This document shows, piece after piece, positions 20,099 to 29,478 of a stretch of DNA of 64,000 nucleotides. This stretch comes from an uncultured Microbulbifer sp. (GTDB taxonomy: Bacteria > Pseudomonadota > Gammaproteobacteria > Pseudomonadales > Cellvibrionaceae), in the NCBI RefSeq assembly GCF_947498635.1, contig NZ_CANMKV010000015.1, forward strand, positions 1 through 64,000, read 5' to 3'. A program made the translations under genes and the position numbers. The notes under the pieces were generated by a model, which ran no database searches, had not been told where the DNA came from, and saw only the letters and a list, made by a program, of their open reading frames with translations. The first letter of the stretch is position 1. Each line of letters starts with the position of its first letter.

Positions 20099-20644
20099 AT
20101 GATGAGTAGTATTCCCTTAGTGGAGACCCCTGATTCGGATGAAGCCTCCAGAGTGTTCGCAGAAATCCAGGACGAACTGGGCGGGATTCCCAGCTTATTT
20201 CGGATTTACGCCCACCATAAAGAGCTGCTATTGGCCAATTGGCATAAATTCAAGGCGTTGATGCTGCACGGTTGCCTCTCGGCGCAACTGAAAGAGGCTA
20301 TCGGTCTTGCCGTCTCTGCCGATAATCACTGTGACTATGGTATCTACCACCACAGCACCTCGCTGCAAATGCTCGGGGTTACCCCCGATGAGATTATGCG
20401 TATTCGTACGGAGCCAAAGAAAGTGCACTTCTCGGACAAAGAGCATGCCCTATTCGACCTGGCCCGCAATGCCAATAAATCCCCGGATGATCACCGTCAG
20501 CACTTGATTGCTGAAGCGCGTAAGCTGGGTGCGGGGGATGATGAATTATTGGAAGCGCTGGGGGTCATGGAGCTGGTTATGGGGTTTAATCATTTGGCAG
20601 AGGTCTTGAGCCTGGTGCCGACCAGATTGCCTCATAAGAAGTAA
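20099..20644 (+). CDS. carboxymuconolactone decarboxylase (AhpD-like) family protein
   Basis: A 181-residue all-helical protein. The core AIGLAVSADNHCDYGIYHHS (about residues 65-84) is the CMD-domain signature region. The redox CxxC of AhpD is replaced by C-x-x-G, leaving one Cys and a following His. The sequence matches the peroxidase-related branch (FRIYAHHKELL-NW near residue 35; LGVMELVMGFNHLAEVL near the end). It may protect against peroxides or reactive carbonyls; lack of the second Cys makes classic AhpD activity doubtful. Two ATG codons in tandem at 20099 and 20102 are both near a GTAGGTG sequence. It has its own terminator. Confidence 0.78.
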   Translation: MMSSIPLVETPDSDEASRVFAEIQDELGGIPSLFRIYAHHKELLLANWHKFKALMLHGCLSAQLKEAIGLAVSADNHCDYGIYHHSTSLQMLGVTPDEIMRIRTEPKKVHFSDKEHALFDLARNANKSPDDHRQHLIAEARKLGAGDDELLEALGVMELVMGFNHLAEVLSLVPTRLPHKK

Positions 20645-20680
20645 CCCCGACGGAATGGCGGGGTTACTCATAGGATTTTT
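20641..20680 (+). terminator. intrinsic terminator after the CMD-family gene
   Basis: Stem GTAACCCCG / CGGGGTTAC (20641-20649, 20659-20667) is followed by TCATAGGATTTTT. It lies directly at the stop codon of the CMD-family gene and between convergent genes. Confidence 0.7.
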
Positions 20681-20718
20681 ACAGACCTCAAAGCTTTCGG
20701 GGTCACTTCCCCAGATTT

Positions 20719-20886
20719 TTACTTGGGTGGTCGACCCCTGCCGAAGATCAGGGCTAATACGAATAGCACGATAAAGATAAAGAAGAGAATTTTGGCTATT
20801 CCTGTCGCCGTGGTGGCAATACCGCTGAAGCCAAAAAAGGCAGAAATCAGCGCAATAATCAGGAAGATAACGGCCCAACGCAACAT
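20719..20886 (-). CDS. DUF1328 small membrane protein (YtjA type)
   Basis: A 55-residue protein starting [20 protein letters not shown], with a second hydrophobic segment [18 protein letters not shown] and the ending GRPPK. This is the complete pattern of the DUF1328/UPF0391 family: two transmembrane helices with the GxxGIATxAxGIAKILF linker. GGAG lies seven bases before the ATG on the minus strand. In enterobacteria members respond to envelope or general stress; the molecular role is not known. It is monocistronic and too short for many gene finders. Confidence 0.9.
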   Translation of the reverse strand: MLRWAVIFLIIALISAFFGFSGIATTATGIAKILFFIFIVLFVLALIFGRGRPPK

Positions 20887-20978
20887 AGTGGTCTCCATCG
20901 TATGATGTAGCGGGAACCGGTGATTGTGCTCAGGGCCCGACTCCCTACGGCTATATTGGTAGTGTATTGAGGCGGTAA

Positions 20979-21647
20979 TTACAAACTTTCATTACTGTCA
21001 GCATCAATGATCTGCGCTAGGCGCACAAAATGAAATCCCTGTTCCTTTAATTGAACACTGATCAAGGGCAGGGCTGTGACCACTTCCGCGCCGTGTTCAT
21101 GCATGGGGTGTAACATAACCACGCTGCCATCTTTGGCATTCTGGACTATATAGTCGGCTATGGCCTCAGGTTTGCTCATATCTACATGCCGTCGCGGCTC
21201 TAAATCCCACTGAGCTACCTGGAACTTCTGTTCCGCCAGCAGGTTGCCAAGTTCTTTAGAGATATTTCCGAATGGCGGCAGGATCGTCGGCCGCTCCCGG
21301 TAGCCATGATGCTGTAGCAATTTACAGGTTTTCTTAATTTCTGCTTTAGCGCTGCTAAGTGGAAGGTTTGCCAGGCTGACGTGAGAGTAACCATGATTTC
21401 CCAGTTGGTGACCGGCATTGATAATGGCACGGGTTTGCTTGGGGAAGCGCTCCATTTCCTGGCCTACCAGAAAAAAAGTCGCATCGATTTGCAGTGTGTC
21501 CAACTGTTTCAGTAATAACTCGGTCACACCTGGCACCGGCCCATCTCCAAAGGCCAGGGCAATCCGTTTGCCTTCACTGGGTTGGGCAATGACTGTTAGT
21601 GAAAAGCATAAAAATATATTCGAAATCGCAGTTATTATTATTCTCAT
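20979..21647 (-). CDS. polysaccharide deacetylase-like (NodB fold) protein with altered active site
   Basis: Start taken at ATG 21647, giving a signal peptide ([21 protein letters not shown]). ATG 21656 is also possible; longer frames would cross the fdxA terminator. The roughly 222-residue secreted protein has the NodB homology order, but key residues differ. Motif 1 reads AFGDGP instead of TFDDGP, so the catalytic-base Asp is Gly while the metal Asp remains. Motif 2 NHGYSH keeps both metal His residues. Motif 3 reads LPPFG without Arg. The LHPMHEH His motif is kept. It may be a weak enzyme, act by another mechanism or only bind glycans. Confidence 0.75.
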   Translation of the reverse strand: MRIIITAISNIFLCFSLTVIAQPSEGKRIALAFGDGPVPGVTELLLKQLDTLQIDATFFLVGQEMERFPKQTRAIINAGHQLGNHGYSHVSLANLPLSSAKAEIKKTCKLLQHHGYRERPTILPPFGNISKELGNLLAEQKFQVAQWDLEPRRHVDMSKPEAIADYIVQNAKDGSVVMLHPMHEHGAEVVTALPLISVQLKEQGFHFVRLAQIIDADSNESL

Positions 21648-21681
21648 TTGCTGCATCAGCTTTACTAGTTGCCAAAATGAA

Positions 21682-21704
21682 AAAAGCCGTCGATGACGGC
21701 TTTT
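21682..21704 (-). terminator. intrinsic terminator of fdxA
   Basis: AAAAGCCGTC-GAT-GACGGCTTTT forms a 10-bp stem with a three-base loop, beginning nine bases after the fdxA stop. It separates fdxA from the deacetylase-like gene. Confidence 0.85.
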
Positions 21705-21712
21705 GTGATTTG

Positions 21713-22036
21713 CTATCGCTCGAGCAGTTCGAGCTTGCCTTTCTTCCCATCCCACTCCTCGGCATCGGGTAGCGGGTCTTTTTTCTCGGTGATATTGGGC
21801 CAGACTTCGGCGAGCTCTGCGTTCAGCTCAATGTATTCCTGCTGGTCGTCGGGTACTTCATCCTCGGAGAAAATCGCGTTGGCGGGGCACTCCGGCTCAC
21901 ACAGGGCGCAATCGATACACTCGTCAGGGTGGATAACCAGGAAGTTGGGGCCTTCGTAAAAACAGTCTACCGGGCAAACCTCTACACAGTCGGTGTATTT
22001 GCACTTAATGCAGTTTTCCCCAATTACGAATGTCAT
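21713..22036 (-). CDS. fdxA: 7Fe ferredoxin
   Basis: A 107-residue ferredoxin. The N-terminal cluster ligands ([20 protein letters not shown]) give a 3Fe-4S site plus the distal Cys, and [16 protein letters not shown] gives the 4Fe-4S site. The C-terminal extension ([15 protein letters not shown]) is typical of FdxA of proteobacteria (Azotobacter FdI type). It is a soluble one-electron carrier whose partners vary. Its position next to mutS matches pseudomonads. Single gene with its own terminator. Confidence 0.95.
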   Translation of the reverse strand: MTFVIGENCIKCKYTDCVEVCPVDCFYEGPNFLVIHPDECIDCALCEPECPANAIFSEDEVPDDQQEYIELNAELAEVWPNITEKKDPLPDAEEWDGKKGKLELLER

Positions 22037-22147
22037 GATTGTCCCTCAATAGTGCGCTGATTCTTTCGAGCACGGATTTTATCAATTACTGGCGCGAATT
22101 GTAGTGGCTTTTCAGTCGATTTAGTTCACTGTTTATAACAAGATGCA

Positions 22148-22170
22148 TTGGGCGGCGGTTGCCGCCCAGC
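22148..22170 (-). terminator. GC-rich hairpin after mutS
   Basis: GGGCGGC-GGTT-GCCGCCC (22150-22156, 22161-22167) begins a few bases beyond the mutS stop. On the minus strand no long T run follows, so it may be a weak terminator or a 3' stabilising hairpin. Confidence 0.5.
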
Positions 22171-22173
22171 CTT

Positions 22174-24825
22174 TTACTTCAATAACTTGCGTAAAGAATA
22201 GAGTGCTTCCAGAGCTTGACGTGGCGTCATATCGTCTGGGTCCAGCTCCTCTAAGGCGTCCACCGCCGGGTGGCCGGGGCTGCCAAACAGGTCAACCTGC
22301 TGGGGAGAACCGGGGGCTGTAGCCTCTGGAGTAGCGATTGTTTCTGGTGCTTGTTTGGAAACTGGTGCGGGATTCGAGATAGGCGCTGGCACATCCACGG
22401 ATTGAGCTCCGGCCTCCAGTGCCGCCAAGCGAGCGCGGGCCTCGGTGAGCACATCTGCGGGGATGCCCGCCAGCTTGGCCACCTGTAAACCGTAACTCTT
22501 AGAGGCGGGGCCTTCCTGGATACGGTGCAGGAAGACAATTCCCTCACCGTGTTCGGTAGCATCCAGGTGAATATTGGCCGCTTCCGCACACTGGTTGGGC
22601 AGATCGGTCAATTCAAAGTAATGGGTGGCGAACAGGGTGAAGGCGCGCACTTCACCGGCCAGGTAGTGCGCGCAAGCCCAGGCCAGGGAGAGCCCGTCGT
22701 AAGTACTGGTACCGCGGCCGATCTCATCCATAAGAACTAGGCTGTGCTCGCTGGCATTGCGCAGGATATTGGCAGTCTCGGTCATCTCCACCATAAAGGT
22801 CGAGCGGCCACCGGCCAGGTCATCGGCGCTGCCGATGCGGGTGAAGATGCGGTCGAGCAAGCCGATTTGAGCCTTGTCTGCGGGTACATAACTACCGCAG
22901 TGCGCCAGCAGGGCGATCAATGCGGTTTGGCGCATATAGGTAGATTTACCACCCATATTCGGGCCAGTAATCACCAACATGCGGCGGTTGTCGCGCAATT
23001 CGATATCGTTGGCCACAAAGGGTTCGTCCAACACCTGCTCCACCACTGGGTGGCGTCCGCCGCTGATATGCAGGCCCGGCTCAGTGCCCAGCTCGGGGCG
23101 GCAGAGGCGCAGATTGTCGGCGCGCTCCGCCAAACAGGCCAATACGTCCAGCTCAGAGATGCCCGCGGCGGCGGCTTGCAACTGGGCCAGGGAGGCATTT
23201 AGTTGACTGATGAGCTCTTCATAGAGCGCCTTTTCCCGCGCTAGGGCGCGGCTCTTGGCGGAGAGCGCCTTGTCTTCAAACTCCTTAAGTTCCGGAGTGA
23301 TAAAGCGTTCGGCATTCTTCAGGGTCTGACGGCGAATATAATCCGCTGGTGCCTTGTCGCTCTGCCCACGGCTGATTTCAATAAAGTAGCCGTGCACCCG
23401 GTTGTAACCCACTTTCAGGGTGGGAATACCGGTGCGCTCTTTCTCCCTTACTTCCAGTTGCACCAGGTAGTCCCCGGCGTTTTCGCTAATAGCGCGCAGC
23501 TCGTCCAGCTCTTCGTCGTAGCCGGTGGCGATAACGCCACCATCGCGTATTACGACGGGTGGATTCTCAATAATGGCGCTCTGCAGTAACTCTACAGTCT
23601 CAGGCCACTCACCGACCTGGCCGCACAGTTCTTTTAATAGCGCGGCGTCTGACTCCGCCAGCTGCTGCTGGATTTCTGGGAACTGTGCTAGGGACTGGCC
23701 CAGTCGTGCCAAGTCACGGGGGCGCGCGGAACGCAGTGCCAAGCGGCCCAGGATTCGCTCCATATCGCCCACGGGTTTGAGGGCATCGCGTAGGGGCTCA
23801 AAGCCATAATCGGCAATCAGTGCAGCAATGGCATCCTGGCGCCTGCGTAGGATAGTGAGCTGGCGCAGCGGATTGTTCAGCCAGCGGCGCAATAGGCGAC
23901 TCCCCATGGCGGTTTTACAGCTATCAAAAACTGACAACAGGGTGTTGTCATCACCGCCATTCAGGTTTAGATCGATTTCCAGGTTGCGGCGACTGGCGCC
24001 ATCCAGAGCGACCGTTTCATCGCCACTTTCGGTCAGCAGGCCGCGAATATGGGGCAATTCGGTGCGCTGGGTGTCCCGCGCGTATTGCAGCAGGCAACCG
24101 GCGGCCACCACAGCGCCATGCATATGGCTGCACCCGAAGGCTTCCAGGTTCATGGTGCCAAACTGCTGGTTGAGTAAGCGCAGCGCGGTTTCCAGTTCGA
24201 ACTCCCAGGGCGCGCGGCGGCGCACACCGGCACGGCGCTCGATTTCCACTGGCAGGGCAAGATCCTCCGGCGCTAACAACTCCGCCGGATTGTGGCGCAG
24301 AACCTGTTCGGCCAGTGCTTCCAGGGTATCCGTTTCCTGTATCACAAAGCGGCCGGTGGCCAGATCCAATAACGCTAAGCCGAATACATCACCCAGGTGC
24401 GAGATGGCTGCCAGCAGGTTATCGCGACGGTCGTTAAGCAGCGCCTCATCGGTAACTGTACCGGGGGTCACAATACGAACCACCTGTCGCTCAACAGGCC
24501 CCTTGCTGGTGGCCGGATCACCAATTTGCTCACAGATTGCTACAGATACGCCAGCCTTAAGCAAACGCGCCAAATAGCCCTCTGCCGCGTGATAGGGAAT
24601 GCCTGCCATCGGGATTGGCTCCCCGCCGGATTTGCCCCGAGCGGTGAGGGTGACATCCAGCAGTTCTGACGCCTTCTTGGCATCGTCAAAGAACAGCTCG
24701 TAGAAATCTCCCATGCGGTAGAACACCAGCTCTTGTGGATGCTGTGCCTTGATGCGTAAAAACTGCTGCATCATAGGAGTATGTTCGGGTTTATCGGCTT
24801 TGGTCTTATTTGCGGTTCTTGGCAT
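22174..24825 (-). CDS. mutS: DNA mismatch repair ATPase MutS
   Basis: An 883-residue protein, a little longer than E. coli MutS (853). The start is ATG 24825 ([12 protein letters not shown]); the frame opens earlier only through a TTG. The mismatch-probing FxE motif is in [11 protein letters not shown] (about residue 36). The ATPase domain has [13 protein letters not shown] (Walker A, about residue 617), the signature region STFMVEMTE and [14 protein letters not shown] (Walker B). The end has a variable proline/alanine linker ([13 protein letters not shown]) and a C-terminal dimer helix ([13 protein letters not shown]). It recognises replication errors and recruits MutL. The gene appears fully intact. 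No Shine-Dalgarno sequence is obvious. Confidence 0.97.
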   Translation of the reverse strand: MPRTANKTKADKPEHTPMMQQFLRIKAQHPQELVFYRMGDFYELFFDDAKKASELLDVTLTARGKSGGEPIPMAGIPYHAAEGYLARLLKAGVSVAICEQIGDPATSKGPVERQVVRIVTPGTVTDEALLNDRRDNLLAAISHLGDVFGLALLDLATGRFVIQETDTLEALAEQVLRHNPAELLAPEDLALPVEIERRAGVRRRAPWEFELETALRLLNQQFGTMNLEAFGCSHMHGAVVAAGCLLQYARDTQRTELPHIRGLLTESGDETVALDGASRRNLEIDLNLNGGDDNTLLSVFDSCKTAMGSRLLRRWLNNPLRQLTILRRRQDAIAALIADYGFEPLRDALKPVGDMERILGRLALRSARPRDLARLGQSLAQFPEIQQQLAESDAALLKELCGQVGEWPETVELLQSAIIENPPVVIRDGGVIATGYDEELDELRAISENAGDYLVQLEVREKERTGIPTLKVGYNRVHGYFIEISRGQSDKAPADYIRRQTLKNAERFITPELKEFEDKALSAKSRALAREKALYEELISQLNASLAQLQAAAAGISELDVLACLAERADNLRLCRPELGTEPGLHISGGRHPVVEQVLDEPFVANDIELRDNRRMLVITGPNMGGKSTYMRQTALIALLAHCGSYVPADKAQIGLLDRIFTRIGSADDLAGGRSTFMVEMTETANILRNASEHSLVLMDEIGRGTSTYDGLSLAWACAHYLAGEVRAFTLFATHYFELTDLPNQCAEAANIHLDATEHGEGIVFLHRIQEGPASKSYGLQVAKLAGIPADVLTEARARLAALEAGAQSVDVPAPISNPAPVSKQAPETIATPEATAPGSPQQVDLFGSPGHPAVDALEELDPDDMTPRQALEALYSLRKLLK

Positions 24826-25609
24826 TTTATTCAATAAAATCAATAAGTTACAAAAAAATTTGCAACCCCGAGAGCCCCGCAGGAAACGCGGCTGGCTCAG
24901 ATCGGGGTAGGGGGCAGGCTTGTTTGCGGGCTTAATATGCAGAAGCGTTCGATCAAATATTGAACGGAAAGCCCAAACCTGATGTTCCTGAAGCGCGCAA
25001 TTACAGCAGGTCTGGGCAGAGAGGCCCAGCCCAAAGTTCGGAGGGCTTCTTTACAGGGGGCGCAGAATAGCAGAGTGAGGGGCAAACCACTATGGATGGC
25101 CGGCGTGGAGGTTGTGGGTTGTTGTAACATGGAGTTTCTGTTGTGGGTTAGTGATGTTGCTTCTTGCTTTTTGCTTTTAAGCTCAAGCCGTCAATATTCC
25201 CCATTTAAATACTTTTTTGAAGAAAAATCTCCCGTGATAGTCACCCTTAAAGTTGGGTAAAAAGATCCATTAAATCAGAAAATTTTTCTTCTAATGAATA
25301 CGCTGGCGCATCAAAATTGTGAATAAATGGAAAAAAAGGGGTTCTGTCCTGCTTCGTGTGTCAGAGATTGAGAGGCGCTTCTTATTTTTCTGGGAAAAAT
25401 TTCCTAACTTATTGATATTTATGGGAATCAAAAAATGATATATGGCAGAGAAAGCCCAGAAATATAATGCATCGGCTATATATCTACTTGTATAATTTTG
25501 CGCCAACAGAGAAAAGCCGCTGATAATATTGATTTTTTCAGGGTTTTATGGGTGGATGCGGAAAAACTATATAAAAGGGTGATATATAGACGCTTCTTTT
25601 GAATTAACT
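24826..25609. other. intergenic region between mutS and the cassette array
   Basis: This 784-base gap contains the mutS promoter (minus strand) and increasingly AT-rich sequence toward the array. No integrase gene, attI site with a clear integrase-binding pattern, RNA gene or convincing protein frame was found. A 92-codon frame at 24982-25260 has no motif and no ribosome binding site. An ATATAAAAG/GATATATAG segment at 25568-25590 could be promoter sequence for the first cassette; this is a guess. Confidence 0.5.
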
Positions 25610-25628
25610 GTTATGTGTCATCGAGTTT

Positions 25629-26207
25629 ATGAGTATCGAGATAGGTAAAGTCAGAAAATTGGAGCAGAGAAGGCAACTTCTCTTACTTCCAGTCGCGATC
25701 GCACTTACGTGTGTCTGGGTGGCGCTGTATGTATTTCATGTAAGAAATGACATCCAAGTGTCAGGCATTCACCTTTGGGGTATTTCAAAGTACATTTGAT
25801 TTAATACCATTATAGTTTTTGCTGGTCTTTCTACTTGCAGTTTATTTTCCTTTTTCTCTAGATTACTAATATGGTCTCGTTTAAAAAGCGTGCCGAATTT
25901 TCGGGTGAAAAGAGGAATCGCTGTAGCTCAGCTGGTGAAGTGCATGTTAATTGCAATTATCTCTTTGGTTATCTTCATGATTTTGCATCAGCTAATCTTA
26001 GGTAATGTGCAATGGATCAATCGCCAACTATCAGTCTATTCAGTTGCAGTGGAGTTGGTCTCTTTTTGTATGTGGTTTGTCGGTACAATACTTATCCTGG
26101 GAGCGTATGGTGGCTACTTGGTTTCATCAATTAAGGCACCGTTCCAGTTCGTAAAAAACAATGAGATCCACATTGACTTCAGTGCCAACGATGGTGGGAC
26201 CACATAA
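25629..26207 (+). pseudogene. cassette membrane protein interrupted by one in-frame TGA
   Basis: ATG 25629 opens a frame (MSIEIGKVRKLEQRRQ followed by a hydrophobic helix) that stops at TGA 25797-25799 after 56 codons. The same frame then runs on without interruption to the TAA at 26205-26207, encoding three more hydrophobic helices. Read through, it is a 192-residue four-helix membrane protein; the lost codon was plausibly TGG (Trp). The stop codon at the end lies inside the attC left core CATAACAA. No family was recognised. A shorter product could start within the second part (ATG 25950), but no ribosome binding site supports it. Confidence 0.7.
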
Positions 26208-26315
26208 CAAGCAGCGGCAGAGCGACAACCAACGCTACGCACCTTTTGTGTTACTCGCTGGCACTCAAACATTAACACGAAATGCGCTCCGCGCTGGCTG
26301 CGCTGGGCGTTAACT
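26203..26315 (+). repeat. attC site 1 (113 bp)
   Basis: The left core CATAACAA overlaps the preceding stop codon; the right core is GTTAACT. The arms AACAAGCAGCGGCAGAGCG and the complement of GCGCTGGCTGCGCTGGGCG pair imperfectly, as expected of a long attC with an imperfect stem. Confidence 0.7.
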
Positions 26316-26324
26316 GTTCAAAGT

Positions 26325-26736
26325 ATGAATCGCATAAGAAATTTTTTCTATGAGTTTCAGTATTCTAAGTATGTGAGAGGACTGCCTTTCTATGTCGTGC
26401 GACATTCTGGGATCAAGAAATCTTACTCGGCCAAAGACATAGATCGAGCGATTGAGAAATATGGGTTTAATTGCAGGTATTCACCAATCGGCTATGCGAT
26501 ACTGTGGAAACAGGAATAAGTATAAGTTGAAGGCGAAAGCCTATTCACCACATCCCTCACGTGAATATATTCGAGATAGAATCTCCAAGAGGTACTTTAA
26601 AAGGGAAGGATTTCGGGTTAATGAGCTAATGAAACTTTCCCTTTTCAAGTTCACAGCTAAAGGAGAGCTTTTTGTTGATCCTAATGAATATTGGGAGTGT
26701 CTGGCTAAGATCGAGGAGCAAACAGTTAATAAGTAA
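26325..26736 (+). pseudogene. small cassette protein (DUF6559-like?) broken by a frameshift
   Basis: ATG 26325 encodes a 64-residue frame (MNRIRNFFYEFQYSKYVRGL) ending at TAA 26517-26519. The next frame continues directly (NKYKLKAKAYSPHPSREYIR and on) to TAA 26734-26736, just before an attC site. Removing one T at the TAA (GAATAAG to GAAAAG) joins them as WKQEKYKLKAKA, a protein of about 136 residues. The N-terminal pattern resembles a family of short cassette-borne proteins (DUF6559, from memory). Alternatively, the short frame is the real gene and the rest is non-coding. Confidence 0.5.
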
Positions 26737-26740
26737 AGGC

Positions 26741-26799
26741 GCCCAACGTCAAAACCTCCGCTGCACTTTGGTTTGGCTCAGGTGCTTTAGGTGTTATGC
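26741..26799 (+). repeat. attC site 2 (59 bp)
   Basis: Left core GCCCAAC (perfect RYYYAAC) and right core GTTATGC, as in many Vibrio cassettes, span exactly 59 bp. Arms AACGTCAAAACCTCC and AACACCTAAAGCACC (complement of the right side) match at most positions. This is one of the two best attC sites here. Confidence 0.85.
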
Positions 26800-26817
26800 A
26801 ATGGTACTAGATTAGTT

Positions 26818-27252
26818 ATGAAAATAATTGAAGAATACACAATCCAAGAGCTGCAAGAAGCAATCGTAGGAATAGACAAGGAAGCTAACCCCGAAAGATA
26901 TGCGGAGATAAAATCTGAGTTCTCTAAAAAGAAGATAAAAGTTCAAGAGTTGCATTATAAGATTTTAGAACTGTCAGGTGCTAACCCCATACAAAGAGCA
27001 GCCAGTGAGAACGTAAATTCGTTTACTTTTAAGCGCTGTTTTCTTGCTAGCTGCTGCAGTATAGGTCTGCTGTGGCTGTTTCTTGGAGTTTTGGGTCTAT
27101 TAGGGCTGGGTACGGTCACGGCAAACGGTGAGCAAGTACATGGTGTTAGTGCACTAGTTACAGCTGCACTTGGTGGTGGGTTGAGTTGTCTAATCGTAGC
27201 TTTTTCGGTCTGGGTAGGTGAGAAATTACTCCAGGTCTTCGAAAATGCATAA
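26818..27252 (+). CDS. cassette-borne two-helix membrane protein, unknown function
   Basis: A 144-residue protein starting MKIIEEYTIQELQEAIVGID at ATG 26818. A charged N-terminal half (about residues 1-60, probably helical) is followed by two hydrophobic segments (CSIGLLWLFLGVLGLLGLG, about 77-95; LGGGLSCLIVAFSVWVG, about 118-134). It lies 19 bases after attC site 2 and its stop lies in the next attC-like left core (GCATAACAA). No family was recognised. The frame is intact, unlike several neighbours. A longer start at 26791 would overlap the attC site and is rejected. Confidence 0.65.
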   Translation: MKIIEEYTIQELQEAIVGIDKEANPERYAEIKSEFSKKKIKVQELHYKILELSGANPIQRAASENVNSFTFKRCFLASCCSIGLLWLFLGVLGLLGLGTVTANGEQVHGVSALVTAALGGGLSCLIVAFSVWVGEKLLQVFENA

Positions 27253-27312
27253 CAATCACAGGCCGTATGCTACGGCCCTGCTTGCTTCCGCGGGACGTCT
27301 TACCTTTGGCGC
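27248..27312 (+). repeat. degenerate attC-like site 3
   Basis: The left core GCATAACA overlaps a stop codon. An internal hairpin GGCCGTA-TGC-TACGGCC follows, but no clean GTTRRRY right core is present. It is assigned mainly because of its position between cassette genes. Confidence 0.35.
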
Positions 27313-27335
27313 TACAACCCAATGAGAGATCAGAT

Positions 27336-28061
27336 ATGAGAATTGGATTTTTCTATCAATCATAATGTTTGCCTTTCCTGCTTGGGCAAATCCTGTGCCG
27401 GACTTCCCTTTTGTAATTGTTACGGAGAGACTCGATAAAAAAGCGAAACCGGATTACGTGAAAATTCAGTTTAACTTGTTGGTATATGAAGGCTCCTCAG
27501 AAAAGGCTGTCGAATCACTTTCGAGATCAGCTATTCAAATGCTTGAAGTTCTTGAAAAATATGAAATCTCCGCCAAGAAGATAAAATCAACAAAAATCGA
27601 TAAGAATGCTAAGAGGGCCAGAAAGGATGGATTTTTTAATCTAGATATTCTGGACTACGAAGTAACGCAGGATTTTAGCGTGGAAGTTGAAAATCTATCC
27701 AAATATCCAGAAATAATGAATGGCCTTTTCGAGTTGGATGGTGTTCAAAACTTGGATGCGCTCTTCGAAACTAAAAAGAAGAAAGAGTATCAAGATGAAA
27801 TGATCGCAGAGTTCAGTCAAAAAAGTGCGAGAAAAGGAAGAAACTCTTGCAGAAGTTCAAGCACGAAAAGTTAAGTCTGTATATGGAGTCACAATGGAAG
27901 GAAGATTCGGACAAGCTTACGCAGTATTTGCATTAGAATTCGGGCCTAGTGAAATAATGACGGCTTATGATGTCGGCAAGTCCGGTATGGGTTTAATTAT
28001 GTCAGTGCCTGAGTATATTGAAGTCAATCAGCATATTACTGCTATATGTGAGTTGAAATAG
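27336..28061 (+). pseudogene. SIMPL-domain (DUF541) secreted protein with two frame breaks
   Basis: The body of the gene (27365-27874, then 27825-28061 in another frame) reads as a SIMPL/DUF541 protein: PFVIVTERLDKKAKPDYVKI through LSRSAIQMLEVLEKYEISAKK and DYEVTQDFSVEVENL to YGVTMEGRFGQAYAVFALEF. The first break is near the start: ATG 27336 (MRIGFF) runs into a stop unless one base is restored in a T run, which then yields a normal signal peptide (LSIIMFAFPAWA). The second is one extra A in the six-A run at 27819-27824; removing it joins EFSQK to VREKEETLAEV. Both breaks are in homopolymers. SIMPL proteins are envelope proteins of unclear function. Confidence 0.7.
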
Positions 28062-28165
28062 GTGTTGTGCAAAAAAAGTAGTGGCAGGGTCATCAGTTTG
28101 ACGGCCTTACGCGGCGCTTCAGGCGGTATTAGAGAAAGTTTTATTCATAGAAGAAGGAAAGATAG

Positions 28166-28741
28166 ATGTTTAATAGGTTGATGATTGTATTTCTTGGGGT
28201 TTTGTTTTTTTCAGGCTGTGCGACCCAAAGTAATCATATGACAAAAGTTACACCGGAATCCGTTATAACAAAACCCGAAGAAGGTAAGGCGTTGATTCAT
28301 TTTATGAGACCTTCCAATTATGGCGGAGCAGTTCAGTCGACGATTTACAACGAATCTAATTATCTAGGTACAGTGTCAGCGCAAACAAGAGTTGCCTACC
28401 AAGCGGACCCTGGCAAGCATATGTTTATGGTTATTGGAGAAAATGCAGATTTCCTTGAAGCGAATCTCTTGGAAAATAAAACCTACTATGTTTTGGTGTC
28501 GCCCAGAATGGGAGTATGGAAGGCTAGGTTTAGTTTAAATCCCGCAAGTGGAGGTGTATCTCAACAGCAGATTGATAGCTGGTACAATAGCACAACCGAA
28601 GTTGTGCCTAATGAGGCTGGTTTAGATTGGGCAAAAAGCAAAGCAAGTGAAATTGAAAAATTGAAATCTAAGTATCTGCCTAAATGGCAACAGAAAGCTG
28701 AAGGTGATAAACAGAGATTAAAGCCAGAAAGCGGCATATGA
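28166..28741 (+). CDS. cassette-borne lipoprotein, DUF2846-like
   Basis: A 191-residue lipoprotein. The signal peptide MFNRLMIVFLGVLFFSGC has a lipobox FSGC (acylated Cys at residue 18). The following domain (KALIHFMRPSNYGG, then DPGKHMFMVIGENADFLEANL and KTYYVLVSPRMG) resembles the DUF2846 beta-sandwich of small surface lipoproteins. The C-terminal 50 residues are helical and charged. GAAGGAAAG precedes the ATG. The frame is intact and is followed by a good attC site. Located at the outer membrane by inference; function unknown. Confidence 0.75.
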   Translation: MFNRLMIVFLGVLFFSGCATQSNHMTKVTPESVITKPEEGKALIHFMRPSNYGGAVQSTIYNESNYLGTVSAQTRVAYQADPGKHMFMVIGENADFLEANLLENKTYYVLVSPRMGVWKARFSLNPASGGVSQQQIDSWYNSTTEVVPNEAGLDWAKSKASEIEKLKSKYLPKWQQKAEGDKQRLKPESGI

Positions 28742-28744
28742 TAT

Positions 28745-28854
28745 TTCCAACAAAGTGTTGAGTGTGGACCTAGCTACGCTCCACCAGCATGTGGTTCACT
28801 CGCATTACCACGTGCTGGTTCCTCTGCACTGGGCCAGTTAACACGACGTTAAAG
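28745..28854 (+). repeat. attC site (110 bp)
   Basis: The left core TTCCAAC and right core GTTAAAG flank arms that match well (AACAAAGTGTTGAGTG against AACGTCGTGTTAACTG, complement). An internal hairpin CCAGCATGTGGT / ACCACGTGCTGG forms the stem end. Confidence 0.75.
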
Positions 28855-28862
28855 AGCTAATT

Positions 28863-29366
28863 ATGTATCGAGTAGTATTCGTGGTTTTTACAGTCTTGCT
28901 TCTATCTAGTTGTGTTGGCTTAGCTGTTGGCACTTATGGGAAAAAAGAGTGGGCTAGAGCCGATTTTCGTCTAGCCAAAGAGCGAAATCAGTTTGCCTTT
29001 GAGAAAAAAGATGAACCGTATACGGAAGAGGGGATAATCGAATATTGGGGGCAGCCAGACTCTGTAGGTGCATTCAAAGAGTGTAAAGTTTTAATTTATA
29101 AAGATGGAGCCTCTTGGGCAGGTGGTGGAGCATTTGTAGGGGTCGTACCAGTACCGCTTCTAGTTCCAACGGGCACATACAAAAATCGGTTTTACCTACA
29201 GAACAATTCTGCAATAGGTCTTGTCCAAGAGCATGGTGAGGTAGACCGTGCAGTTGGTTATACTTGTGGTGGCAACGAATGCATAACAAGCTCTGGTGAA
29301 AAAGTAAATGAGCCTGAAATTAATGCTCAGGAGGCGGTTGACCAGTGGTGTGCTAAATCCCCTTAA
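28863..29366 (+). CDS. cassette-borne lipoprotein, unknown family
   Basis: A 167-residue lipoprotein. The signal peptide MYRVVFVVFTVLLLSSC has a lipobox LSSC (Cys 17). The mature part includes EEGIIEYWGQPDSVGAFKEC, resembling the SmpA/OmlA-like or lipoprotein pattern in which a glycine-proline turn follows a helix. A glycine-rich segment GGGAFVGVVPVPLLVPTG follows, with further Cys residues near the C-terminus (CGGNEC, QWC). ATG 28863 lies nine bases after an attC right core. The frame is intact. Function unknown. Confidence 0.7.
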   Translation: MYRVVFVVFTVLLLSSCVGLAVGTYGKKEWARADFRLAKERNQFAFEKKDEPYTEEGIIEYWGQPDSVGAFKECKVLIYKDGASWAGGGAFVGVVPVPLLVPTGTYKNRFYLQNNSAIGLVQEHGEVDRAVGYTCGGNECITSSGEKVNEPEINAQEAVDQWCAKSP

Positions 29367-29470
29367 CAAGCCAGTCAAAACGACATTCTTTCCGTTGCTT
29401 GAATTTGTGCTTTTATGCTACTACAAACCCATTAACTAGAAAGCTGTTCTTGCTGGTGCTGGCGTTTAAG
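29361..29470 (+). repeat. attC site (110 bp)
   Basis: The left core CCTTAAC contains the preceding stop codon. The right side is GGCGTTTAAG. Outer arms share AAC-GCCAG (left AACAAGCCAG; right AACGCCAGCACC as complement). Confidence 0.6.
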
Positions 29471-29478
29471 GAAATTAC

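Noticed and set aside
24982-25260. 92-codon plus-strand open frame near the mutS promoter
   Set aside because: No ribosome binding site, no motif, and codon use unlike neighbours.
25100-25610. integron integrase or attI next to the array
   Set aside because: No frame with tyrosine-recombinase motifs (R..H.R..Y) was found on either strand; the region is AT-rich and non-coding.
27819-27830. programmed frameshift in the SIMPL gene
   Set aside because: The A run is not in the frame of a known slippery heptamer, and the gene has a second break at its start; decay is simpler.
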